A program made the translations under genes and the position numbers. A DNA stretch of 64,000 nucleotides from Opeltia flavorubescens (Eukaryota; Ascomycota; Lecanoromycetes; Teloschistales; Teloschistaceae), in assembly GCA_000442125.1 (NCBI GenBank), contig KE546985.1, positions 496,001 through 560,000 of the forward strand, given 5' to 3'. A model generated the notes under the pieces. It did no database searches. It was not told where the DNA came from and worked only from the letters and a program-made list of their open reading frames with translations. Below, piece after piece: positions 46,084 through 56,959 of this stretch (within the stretch, counting starts at the first letter, position 1; each line of letters begins with the position of its first letter).

Positions 46084-49060
46084 TAGTATATCCTTAAAAA
46101 TATCTTTAAATAAATCGACTAGTATATTAATAAGCGTATTAGGCTTAGAAGTATTTTTATCCTTTAAATTTATAAAGCTCGGCGATAAAAAGTACGTTTA
46201 AATTACCTTTTTTTTTTTTCTTTTTATATTAAAAGTATTTTACGAAAGTACCTCCGTAGTAGTAAATTTTTTTTTATTATTCTCTAAATTTTTAAAGTTT
46301 AAATCGGTAATAAAATACGAAAAATCTATATATGGTATATCTAGCGTATTAGAAATAAAGAGTTCTTTAATAATTTAAGCTAGATTTATTTATTTATAAC
46401 TATAGAATTCTTTTTTATTAAATATAATATTGCGAATATAGATTACCTTTTTTTAATTAGGGATCTAGATATTAAAAATATTAGTACCTTTATACCCTAT
46501 TAAAAAGCCTATATACGCTTATAGTTCTATTTTTTAAAAGTAAAATATATATTTAATAAATAAATAGACTTTATATTTATATTAGTAAATATAGCTAAAA
46601 TTTAATTTATAGCCTATTATTTTTTTAAAAGATATTTTTTACGAATATTTCGCTATAAATATACGATTTATAATAAAACCAGCTATTTTCGCCGCCTAGA
46701 GTTAAAGATAATTAGATAGTTTTACTTCTATTAGTATTACTTTTATTTTAGTAGTAAGAATTCCTCTTTTATATTCTAAATAACCGTTTTACTTAGAGAA
46801 ATCAGACGTTAAAGGTTTATAACTAATCCCTAGTTTTTTAATAAATTACGTAAATTTTAATTCTAATATACGTTCGTTATTTATTTAGATAAATACTATT
46901 TTATAATTTTATCGCTGCTAAATTGTTTTAATAATAATTCTAAAGATATTTATTATATCTAATTTAAGGCGGTATATATATACTATATAAAAATTCTTTT
47001 TTAAATAAGCTATATACGAAATCTATTAATTTTTATTTATAATAGTACTTATCGGAATTAAGTTATAAATTATTCTAAAGAACGGCTTTTTAAAATACTC
47101 CGCTTTTATAGGCGATTTAAATATAATTTTATATATTTTAGAGAGTATATATATTTCGTATTTATTTATTACTAGTATCTTTTATTTATCCAAAATTTCT
47201 ACCTTTTTAATAGCTCCGGTAAAGTATTAGATAGTTTTATTACTAGTATAAATAAAGAGTTAATACTATTTATAAAAGGTACCGATTTTTATAGTAGTAA
47301 AAGCGGTTTAAGAATCTATTTAACTAGTAGAGTTATTTTTAAAAAGATAATAGCCGTTATTTCTTTTTAAATAAGCTATTATTTAGCTATTTTAGTATAG
47401 ATAATAATATTAAGTATTAAAATAAAGGCTTTTATCTACTAGTACGCTTCTTTCTACTAGATTCGTTATAAAATCTAGTATATAATATATATTTATAAAT
47501 ATTATAAATACTTTACTAGTTAGTATTTCTATATTTATATCGATTCTTTTATAGGTTTTAACCTATACTAAAGTTATTCCGGTATTAAATAATTCGCTAT
47601 TTATATACTCGCGCTTCTTAATAAAACGATCTTTTATAGAATTATTATATATATAAATAGGGGAGCTATAATCTATAATCTATAAGGAGCGAAGATAAAA
47701 ATCTATAGCGAAAGTACTTAGAAATATAATAAATATACTAAAATTTAGCGGTATAGATATATCGGATTTCTTTTTATTACCCGCTTATTTTATTTTATAA
47801 CCTTTTATTTATTTAATAGCTTTATTTATTTTTATTTTAACTATAAAATTTTTAAATTTTTCTTCGATCTACTTTTAAATATATAATTTAGGCTTTTATA
47901 TAGACTATAAAGTTCTTCTAGAATAATTTTTATAAAAATAAAAACAATCCGCCTACTAATATATAAATCCGTAGATATATAAGCTAGAGCTATCGATATA
48001 CCTACCGTATAAATAATTTCGATAGCCGTATAGTTAATTTTTACTAATATTTTTATTTTTATAAGTATAATTTTTATTAGTAGTAACGAAAGCAGTATAA
48101 AATACTAATTTAACTTTTTTATTATATATATAAATATAAGTACGAAATTATTTAATAAAACGATAAAATAATATTTTATAGGGTTCTATTACTATATCTA
48201 TTAATATAAAAATTATTCCGCTTAATATTAGTATATACTTTTTAATTACTATAACAAAATTTTAATAAGCCTATTTAGTATTTACTACTTTAGCTATTTT
48301 ATACTCTTTTCTTTTTTAATATATAAATAACTAATCGTTAATCTATTTTTCTATATCTTAATAAGCTAAAGGACCTATTATAAACTTAATATATTAACGT
48401 TCGAAGTTTATAAAGTAAGTTAAATTAAATAATAATAATTTTACTTTAAATATTTAAAAGATATCCTATAAGTATACTTTAATATTTTAAATATAGATAA
48501 TATTTTAAATAGCGAGGGTTTTATATATAAAATTAATAATAGCGGAAAAAAATTTAAGTTAGTCCTTCTATTTTAATAAATTAGATTTATACTCGATTAT
48601 TTCTATTTTATAATTTTTATATAACTCCTCCGTTACTATAGTTAATATAGTAGTATTTAATATATTTATAGATTATTTATAATAAGGTTCTTCTAGTTTA
48701 GTAATTATATAAGGCTTAATTAAAAAACTAAAATCGATAAAAGACTAGATTTTATAAACGACGGCTTTTATTTTAACTACTATAATCTACGGATCCTAAT
48801 CCTTTAAACTAGTAAGTTTAAGTTCTCGCTTACTTATAATACTAGCGAGAGTATATATATATAAAATAAGGAGGTTAAATAGCTAAATAAATAGTTTTTA
48901 TACTTTTTTTATTAATTAGAGAAAATTTCTTAATAAATATACTATAAAGGTTTTTTAATACGTTTAATAGGCCTTTAAATTGAATTAAATACTAAATTAA
49001 TACTAATCTAGTAAATAAATATAAACGTAATACTATAAATATATAAAAGTATATAATTCC

Positions 49061-49071
49061 GGGCTTATAAC
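49061..49071 (-). other. Primer-binding site, half-tRNA type
   Basis: On the minus strand, directly after the 5' LTR, the sequence is GTTATAAGCCC. Allowing one G-to-A RIP change, it is complementary to the anticodon stem-loop of initiator tRNA-Met (GGGCTCATAAC). Priming from a half-tRNA at this site is known for Drosophila copia and yeast Ty5. The second copy has GTTATAAACCC at 62233-62243. Confidence 0.65.
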
Positions 49072-49295
49072 TATTAAATAAATACGTGTATATATATATA
49101 AATTAATTGCTAAAAAAAATCTATAAAGAAAAATTAAATCGCCTAGCACTTAGTATAGTAGAGTTAATTACCTAATTAGGTTAGTGCTGCTGAGTTAGCA
49201 GGTCTTAGCATAATATACGCCTGTGGTTCGCCCAAATAACACGAAAATAAACTATTTACAAATGCATGAATTCAAGCTTCATAAGAACATTGACA
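49072..49295 (-). repeat. 5' LTR of the copia element
   Basis: It matches the left LTR over its whole length. Here the inner half (49072-49160) is heavily RIPed and the outer half (49200-49295) is nearly free, ending CATTGACA. Confidence 0.9.
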
Positions 49296-49300
49296 CGTTT
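49296..49300. repeat. Target-site duplication CGTTT, right
   Basis: Copy of the five bases at 43391-43395. Confidence 0.85.
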
Positions 49301-50045
49301 TTTATTTGTTGATCTATTCGTCCCTTTTTTCATGGCATGCTGCGGGAGATGTTATTAACTATTAAAGCTGAATATGGATTGAATTCGCACTTTGATGCGT
49401 GCGGTATTACAGTGACATTACATGAAACGAGATCCAGCGCATTCAGGGGATCTGAGTCCGAGGTTACAACGCCTCGGCAATGACGCCAGTACAGGTTATA
49501 TTGAGACAAAGACATCCACTTAAGTAGTCCTTTCCATATCGGAAATGCAAAGGACCAAAGACATCCAATACCGCCAGTGATAGCAAGGATCGTTGATAGC
49601 ATCAAAGACGTCTTCTGTGAATGCAGAAAATACGGATTTGGGCATTGAGGTCTATTTGAAGGTATTCGTTGGGTTTATTGAGCAATTGTGACCGGTCTTT
49701 CCGAAATGCGCACCTAGATGCATGGATCCATAAAAGCAGTAATTGATTCGACGTGCGACTGCTCCATGCAATTGCTTTGTTGTCACGCATGCGCACAGCC
49801 AATACTGACGAGAAGTCAAGCTTGTCCATGCAAGAAGCGCATGAATTATATCTGGCATACTCTGCGATTACTCCAGTGGCATAATATCTTTTTTCGCACC
49901 AGCTGATTCTGAAAATCATCTTTAACGTTGGGTTCCGTGACCTGAAAATAATGCGCAGTAACCGTTTGTGGGCACGCTGCAAGCTTAAGAATCGAAGCAC
50001 CGCTGAGTCAACCAGTATATATACGAATGAATACAATGATAGCAA
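49301..50045 (-). other. Possible spliced or decayed gene on the minus strand
   Basis: Two consecutive minus frames (50045-49602 and 49605-49330) together have protein-like composition. The first starts MLSLYSFVYILVDSAVLRFL. The second starts with a hydrophobic run (MLSTILAITGGIGCLWSFAF). A middle frame contains HFGKTGHNCSINPTNTF. Frames do not connect without unproven introns, and no family is recognised. Confidence 0.25.
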
Positions 50046-50092
50046 GGTGCAAAAACCAAATTGAAGTGATTATAAGTTGTCTAAGTGCAAGT

Positions 50093-50272
50093 GATGCATG
50101 CATCGATTGACAAACGGGTGTAAATGATGCATGCATCGCTTAATACTTGGGTGTAAACGAAATTTATATCGCTTGATAACTGGATGTAAACGATATATAC
50201 ACTGCTTAATAAATTGGGTGTAAATAATATATGCATCGCTTGGTGAACGTTTCCGCCAAGCCTTGATTTCGC
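50093..50272 (-). repeat. Composite palindrome array with 25-bp head, inverted relative to 30.8 kb
   Basis: Perfect GATGCATGCATC copies lie at 50093-50104 and 50126-50137. Three degenerate copies follow at about 50159, 50192 and 50226, so five units of a constant 33-bp period. The 25-bp head at 50248-50272 is the reverse complement of 30753-30777 with one mismatch. Spacers are of the type GGGTGTAAA. Confidence 0.85.
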
Positions 50273-52470
50273 GTTGGTATATCCTGGGTACTTGCGATCC
50301 ATCCACCGTTCCAATCTTCCACCTATCTATTAGCCACTGGTATATATCCATCAGAATNCCTGCCAATACACCTGTCGAGATATTCAGACGAGTTCGTCTA
50401 CTTACGCCGTCTATACCATATATTCAATCATCGGACTCTGCGCCATAGATCACTTGTACAAAGAGCTGGATCTCGAGAGGGGCCCCTGATCCTTCTCCAC
50501 CCCACCTCCTCAACATAGCCTATTATAGTATGCACCGCTTATATTCAAAACATCATCGAGATCAAGCAAGATAAGATGTACACTTTAGGTGATTAGGAAC
50601 TATCAGATAAGCATCAGACTAATTGCCAAACTTCCTGGATCAATTTTCCGCCAAAGAACTCAACAGCTGCTTGCACATAAATCGCACGAGAGTGAGCGGA
50701 GTTGCAGGATAGATAAGCTTACATGGCGGGGAAAGTCGAAAAGAGGCAGTTCTGGGGAACAAATTGTAGCAGGTGCATTCAAGCTCCTTCTTGGCGACGA
50801 ATGCTGGCGTTACACAAAGCGATTCCCGTCAACTACCTTACTGTATAAGTATATGACTAAGTTATATATCCAGACCTCGACAGGTCCTGGATCAACGGAC
50901 TTTCTAGAAGTATGCATGGATTGATCATGAACAAGAATATCTAAGAGTAGGAATTGGCAGCTTCAACTCCATCGATTGAGCAATAATATATATTAGCAAC
51001 CCTCTCGTATACTAGACAATAACTCTAGGGTAACTAACTATTAACAGTCCAAGAATAAACACAGCGCGAGATACCGTAACAGAATCTTAAGCCCAGTGTA
51101 TCCAGCATTTATTTCTATTACTTATTCTTCCAATAAGAACAAATCAGCATTAATATCTCCTCACCATAAATTCTGTTACGGTCCTCTATAACGAGTCAGT
51201 GAGAAGTATCTGCAGAATCAAAAAAGCGTTGGCTCGCCAAAACATGCCCCATTTGTCGGAGTTTCTCGCCTCGAGTTGCCCCTTCCCCCAAAATCCATCC
51301 CTTATCATTCTCAAATCACCACAATACCGTACTCAAACCCCAGAAATCTTAATACTAGAAAGAATATTTCAAATCCTATTGATTTTATTCTTTATTTCAT
51401 CCACTCAAGATCTCTTCTTCAAAAATTCCATATATCTAAAATTCTATCAACCAATTACTGTGCAAGTAGCATCCCCTGTATTAGCCGCCCTCCAACCAAA
51501 AGTCTTACAATTTGACTGCGATAACTTCTTCGAGAGATGAGACGAGCGGCTAGGGGTAGCTGCAAGCTATTAAAGAGTCAGACTAAACCCTTGATAGTAC
51601 CAAGAAGTGCGGAAAGACTTTCAACCCAAAAAAACGGGCGCATTGAGTCTGCAAGAAGAAATCTTGAACTGGTGTAGCTCGATTCATTATGGGACGTCCA
51701 TTGGCTACCAGGCTGAATACCTAGAAGACGGCGTAAACGCTCAATATAAAAAGTGATGCATGCATCGATAATACCAGCCTGCGAAACCATCCGAGTCAAT
51801 TGCCTTTATCCATTGGTAATCAGTATAAATCGATTACAGATTGCTAATAGAGACCTGCATTAACTGTCTCAGGTATAAAGTTTGAGGTTATAACACGTTG
51901 CAATTGATTTCAAGATTAGAGTCAATTGAAAGGGTCGGATTGAAGCGAAATTTCGAAGCAATACGTTATAGTCCTAGTCTAGTATTATATTCCCCTACGA
52001 CAGCTGTATCGCTACAGTCATTCTCCCTTTGCTAAAGATATTTAGATATTATTATCTTGAATTTACAGTTCATTCTGCCTGTATTTGATATAAAATCTTG
52101 ATTCTTTCCTGTTTAAAACCACTGGTATAAATATTAGACCTTGTATCAACTAGGTTCCTCTAAAACCAGGTAGTAAAATCTACCTGGAATATAAACTATA
52201 ATCCCTTTAAATCTCTTTAATACTACTTATATTCTTAAGCCTGCGAGCTATATAATACGACGCTATATAGCTATACGTTCGCAAGTTATATTAATTGTTT
52301 ATATAATTGACGTATTTACAGTATTTCTATCCCCTAATATATATATTCCATCGCTAGCCAAACCCCTAGAAGTATACAATTTTTTCTTTATATACGACAG
52401 CTACGTGCCTTATCCTGCTTTTCGAAATCGGTCCTTTTATATTATATCCTGAAATCAAAAACGACAAGGC
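50273..52470. other. No firm gene
   Basis: Two plus frames (50589-50924, 111 codons; 51199-51540, 113 codons) have no domain. One undetermined base lies at 50358. 51900-52450 is mildly AT-rich. A single palindrome at 51755 is listed separately. Confidence 0.45.
51755..51766. repeat. Isolated GATGCATGCATC palindrome
   Basis: A perfect 12-bp copy with the usual AAGT left flank. Confidence 0.9.
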
Positions 52471-52474
52471 CAGA

Positions 52475-53230
52475 GATACTCTCGATATTTGTTCTTCCCT
52501 CCAGATATCAGGGTCCCTGACCTACTACCCAGAAATATCAGGTTAGCTTAAAGGGAACGTATCAGTAAATGGTTTCTTATTTATATCTAGAGGGATATTG
52601 ATACCTTCTTGAACCAGCCGGATACTATAGCCTGCTATTTAGCATCGGTCCTCTAATATCGGGTCAGGTCCCGGGAAGCGTCTTGGGGTTAAAGGGCCAC
52701 CAAGTCAGATAGTTACTTTCGATGTTACTTCACATTTGCTCTCATTCCAAACGGGCCCGGACGCACCTATATAGCCTAGCAGCAAATCAATCAGCGTTCT
52801 ATTCCTGACCCATCCACAGAAATACCACCTACGTACTCGAATATCCGGTGGCGGCCGTGAAGTGAAAGCTGACTGGTTAGATACTCCCGATATTCGTTCC
52901 CCCTGAACCTGCTTTCTGCCTAGGAACGCCCTGCTGGCCTGGGAGAAAGTTATTAGCAATGTCTTCTGGACTCATTATCAGGGAGTAATACAACCATTTG
53001 ACACCAGTCGGCTGTTTGGAGATCAAGAAGGAGACCGGATTAGATAGATCCTCTCGGTATTTGTTCTCTTCTCTATACACGGAGACCCTGATTCTTGATA
53101 GGAGGCCAAGAAAAATTTCTGACTTATTACCTGGGGGTATAAATAGTGGAACACGCAGTAGCAGTCTTGAAATCAAAGACTAGCGGATCAGATAGATACT
53201 CTCGATGTTTGTTTTACTTCGAGTCGCAAG
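52475..53230. repeat. Degenerate tandem repeat, about five copies
   Basis: A phrase of the form GATACTCTCGATATTTGTT recurs with mismatches at 52475, 52708, 52880, 53047 and 53195 (spacing about 230, 170, 170, 150). It is usually preceded by a GAAATCAAA-like segment about 25-30 bases upstream. Units are strongly diverged. Translation in either strand is interrupted, so I cannot say whether they were once coding. Confidence 0.55.
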
Positions 53231-54212
53231 CGTCTATAGGACTCCATCGTAGACTTTTAAGGTTCAGTTCTGGAAAGTCTGGAGGGATCTCTTTAATCCC
53301 TCCCACGGATAATAGTGGGCGCAACGATGTTTGGCAAGGTGTGGCAGAAAACATCATCATCGGGTAAGCGCAATTGCAGTGCCGCGAGGTGAAGGGAAGG
53401 ATTCGTACGGATAAAAGGGAATAAAGAGGAATTAAGAATTCAAAAGCGAAAGAGCAGAAGAGAGGAGCAAGAGCGGATACTGCCCTAGCTACGTCTGCTT
53501 CCAGGTCCGCTCAGCGGCAAAGTATCTGGTATGTTCGCGCCTTCCTCATGCAAGATTTCCAGCAGGTACGAAACTTCGCATCTCTATCCTTACAACCGAC
53601 GTCCAGAAGTTGAACATCCTTAACCGACTATTCCTCTCCTTAGGACATAAAAATGGCCTTGGCGCCGCGATTGGGAACCTCTTCTTCTATACCCTGCAGA
53701 AACCTGCGGGCTAAGTTTTCCATTAGTATGCACCCTTGGTTTGAGTGATAAAATCGGAAGTATTCGCCCGCCAATCGTTGCCCGATGCCCTGGTTATGGA
53801 TTTGATACCCACACACGCGGCGTATTCAACTACCCAAGTTTGCCAATTTGCACATGCAATGAAATTGATGGTCTTCGCTTAAATGAAAATAAGAGTTGTA
53901 AATCGTTGCGCGAAATCCAACGCTCTGTAATTAGAGAATGCGAGACCTACAAAGTATCACTTATAAGTTCCTCGCTGAACCTCTAAAATCTTCCCAAGTC
54001 GCCCAGATTGCGCTGCCGGTTGTTTGAGCTGTCCGTTGCGCTATACTTTTTCTTTCCCCTCGAGCAGTAATGCTATATTATGAGCGTATCTATTGCATTG
54101 ATAGGGTCAAGGTTGCTATTCAAACCACTGCGATTTCTCAATGGTACATTTGAGTCAGCAGAGTGCAGGAGCAATTGCGACCCCTTCTCAATCACAGATA
54201 AGCGGTGCAAGT

Positions 54213-54224
54213 GATGCATGCATC
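54213..54224. repeat. Isolated GATGCATGCATC palindrome
   Basis: A perfect core preceded by GGTGCAAGT. Confidence 0.9.
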
Positions 54225-54399
54225 GATTATCGAGCGCGAAGGAACTTGCGCTCAATAGCTTGGCCTTGGGGTTAACACATTCATCCAAACGAGATCTGAA
54301 TGCAGAGCCACGGAGAGAAATTAGCAGATACTTATCGACAGCGATGCAAAATTGCACCGATCCCGGATTCGGCTTTGCGCACCTGTGCAGGGAGCAAGT

Positions 54400-54411
54400 G
54401 ATGCATGCATC
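54400..54411. repeat. Isolated GATGCATGCATC palindrome
   Basis: A perfect core in AAGTGATGCATGCATCAC. It lies 187 bases from the previous copy and shares its GCAAGT left flank. Confidence 0.9.
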
Positions 54412-54699
54412 ACCTTTACCTTTGGTAGGTAATATATGCTTATCTGGAAAATTCTAAAAATATGCCGACATACAATAAACGCAAGAAGTGAATTATTTGC
54501 AGGGACGTCGGGTATCAGCACTCTCCTGATATTCATTCCATCATCCCACTCGCCGCGCTGACAGCGATAGATAAACCCTGCCTAAACTCTTCACCTAACC
54601 GGCTTCTGTTATTCCTACCCTTCATTATAGTAAGCGCTGGGTGGTACTCGAGAGCAGCGCTCCCGTTTCGTATTGGAATTGAGCGACGTGCGATTACGA

Positions 54700-55700
54700 T
54701 TATTCCTCTATCAGATATCCTGAGCTGTAAATGATTGTCCGAGCAGAGACTACATAGTATCAAAAAGGGCGTCGTGTGCGCTGGCCAATTAACCCAGCCA
54801 TTATCAGCAGCTACGTCAAGGCCATCAACGGCACAGCCGTGAGTAGGCAGTGCGGTTTTGGCTCTAAGCCGTGCGTTTATCGAATAACTGCACGCCACAT
54901 CATCCCGCCGTCTTATCTCGAGGCGAAGTCGACTTAGCCTTCCTCAACTGTAGCGATTATAGAAAGGCTCTTGTTAACAGCTGCCGGGATCCAATGCCTA
55001 TTAGCAACCACACCAAGGCCATCAACAACACGGCAGAAGGCAGGTAATACGGTTTCAGCTCGAAGCCGCGCTTATCGAAATTGTCGATGTTGCCTGTCCG
55101 CAAGCTGACGGTGATGGCGATGTCGTCCCACTCAGCGGTAGCAGAAGTGTGAGTGGCATTCTCGGCAGCTGCCAGGAGTCAGCGTCCACCAGCAGTCATA
55201 TCAATACATCAGCACGATCGTCAAGAGCATGCAAGGCGCTTTTTGCTCGAAGCCGCCGTTGTCGAGAGTTCGAAGCTCGCCCACTTTAATTCGAGGCGAA
55301 TACGATAGAACCCGGTTCAGCGGTAGCAGCCGTGGGGGAGCCGTTCTGCGCAGTTCCCCAAATCCAAAATCCCTTATCAGCTATATCACGGCCATGAACG
55401 AGATCGCCGAGAGTAGGCAGTGCGGTTCTGGCGCGAAGCCTGGTATCGGCCTTCCAAGCCGACAACAATATGGTTTTGTTGAGTGGTGGCAAGCGAGGGA
55501 AAGATCGTCTCGGGAAGTATGTTGCTTGAGCTCCGAGTCGACCATCCTTTTTCCTGAAAGGCGAGGAGGTATCGCTGCGATCAAGGGCATCAATGGGAGG
55601 TCCAGGATCAGGTAGTGCGGTTTTGGCACGAAGCCCTAACTTCCCAAAGGTCTGCGTGCCCCATTTGCAACGATGTAGCCTTTCTTAGTTGCGGCAGCGG
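54700..55700 (-). repeat. 190-bp tandem repeat, five diverged units, once protein-coding
   Basis: The phrase CGGTTTTGGCTCGAAGCC recurs in variant form near 54853, 55050, 55238, 55423 and 55618, a regular period of 185-197 bp. On the minus strand four units read as related protein: RLRAKTALPTHGCAVDGLDV, RLRAETVLPAFCRVVDGLGV, RLRARTALPTLGDLVHGRDI and LRAKTALPDPGPPIDALD. The pattern is RLRAxTxLP then about VxGxDV. Frames break between units, so this looks like a decayed repeat-protein gene. Family unknown. Confidence 0.65.
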
Positions 55701-56374
55701 TGGAAAAGGCCTTCTTGGATGTGTATTGCTTGAGACCCGGATTATCCAGTTGAATGAACTCCCGGAAGAAACATGTTCGATGGTATCGTCTAGAACCATC
55801 CACTGCAGATTCACTTCCCGGCCAGCGACAACATGAAGGCCTTGATCAAAACCGTATTTTCATTTGCCATTATTATCCCCTCCCTGTATCGTCCACTGAG
55901 GAAAAATCCTTCCCTCCTCTTAAGGTTCCAGACCGTGACTGTAGGATTCAGGTGCCTGAATAGCTCTAGACGAAAGTTGAAATCGCGTGGAGCGCCTTGG
56001 TGGATAAGATCATTGGAGTCGGACTAAAGCAAAAGAGTGTTAGAGAATACGGTGACTGCTGTAGATGGAGGCAATACTAGTAAGGAAGGCAATAATCTCT
56101 CCTTTAAACGGCAGTGTTCGATTTTATAACATGAACTGGAGGGCATTTATTGAAAGCTGGTGTTTTTGGAGCTCCGACATTCGTAAGGAGAGTTTGGATA
56201 ATCACCATGGACTGGGACTTGAAGCGAATGGGATTGGGATGCCTTCGAGCTGACTTAGGAGGTTACGGTACGCACTGTTGGACCTTGAGTGCGTCTGTGC
56301 ATGACTTGAAAGAAATCTAAGGAGAATAAACAGATCGCCCAAAGGTTTGTTTGGGCGCTAGTGCCAAATCAAGA

Positions 56375-56629
56375 TTAAAGCGGCTGAGTAACTGCAATGC
56401 GCGCCCTTGCGCCCGTGATTGGCTCAAATAAGTCGTCTACAAATGCATGATTGCTTCCTAAGCATTTTATCGCACATTGACAACCTCCAAAAGACTTTTT
56501 AGCAGAGAATGTTTTGGATAAGCCCTTGGGCTTGATGCCGTGCGCTGGAATACACATGGAGCGGAACCCACAGCCGCCAGGGTCCCTTGCACACTCAGCT
56601 ACACCAACCACACCATCCATACCAGCCAT
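56375..56629 (-). CDS. Possible Cys-rich protein, 84 aa, partial
   Basis: An open frame with eight Cys if read from the upstream in-frame codons as well: PCAHLCNNCTSM, then AECARDPGGCGFRSMCIP, then GGCQCAIKCLG. The frame stays open upstream to about 56735, so an upstream exon with the true start is likely. No signal peptide is visible in the part seen. A small secreted or metal-binding protein is possible; no family is recognised. Confidence 0.3.
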   Translation of the reverse strand: MAGMDGVVGVAECARDPGGCGFRSMCIPAHGIKPKGLSKTFSAKKSFGGCQCAIKCLGSNHAFVDDLFEPITGARARIAVTQPL

Positions 56630-56959
56630 ACTAGTACAATTATTACATAGATGTGCACACGGCGAGGATCTTTCGAATTTCGAAGTAGAAAGTACAGACA
56701 GCTGCTGACGTTGAGGATACCGCTACCACCTGCCCAACAGTGTGTCCAGGAATTCATTGGTCCTCCATGCGATGTCGATTACGCTAATCTTCTTCTAGTT
56801 AGGTCTTGGCTCGACTAAACCTCGGGTAAACAAAGGAATCGTCTCCGACCGTTCCAAGGATTTCTTTACTTTCTTCACCTCGAATTTGACTATATGAACC
56901 ATATGCTGCTACTCTTCATCGAGAAGTGAAGCCCAAGTGACTGCTTCGGCTCAAATTAA

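Larger units (their letters stand above)
43396..49295 (-). mobile_element. Complete RIP-degraded Ty1/copia LTR retrotransposon (5.9 kb)
   Basis: Two matching LTRs (223 and 224 bp) enclose 5.45 kb of AT-rich, RIP-ruined sequence, with CGTTT target duplications outside. The outer ends are TGTCAA ... TTGACA, a perfect short inverted repeat. Orientation is minus. The primer-binding site lies inside the right LTR, the purine tract inside the left LTR, and a remnant of the integrase-to-reverse-transcriptase junction is on the minus strand at 45712-46083. No coding frame is intact. A second copy of the family begins at 62009. Confidence 0.9.

Noticed and set aside
30825-50137. CRISPR array made of the palindromic units
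   Set aside because: Spacers are similar to each other rather than unique, the genome is eukaryotic, and no cas-like gene is present.
2340-50358. Single N bases at 2340, 30257 and 50358 as biological signals
   Set aside because: They are isolated undetermined bases from assembly or consensus calling.
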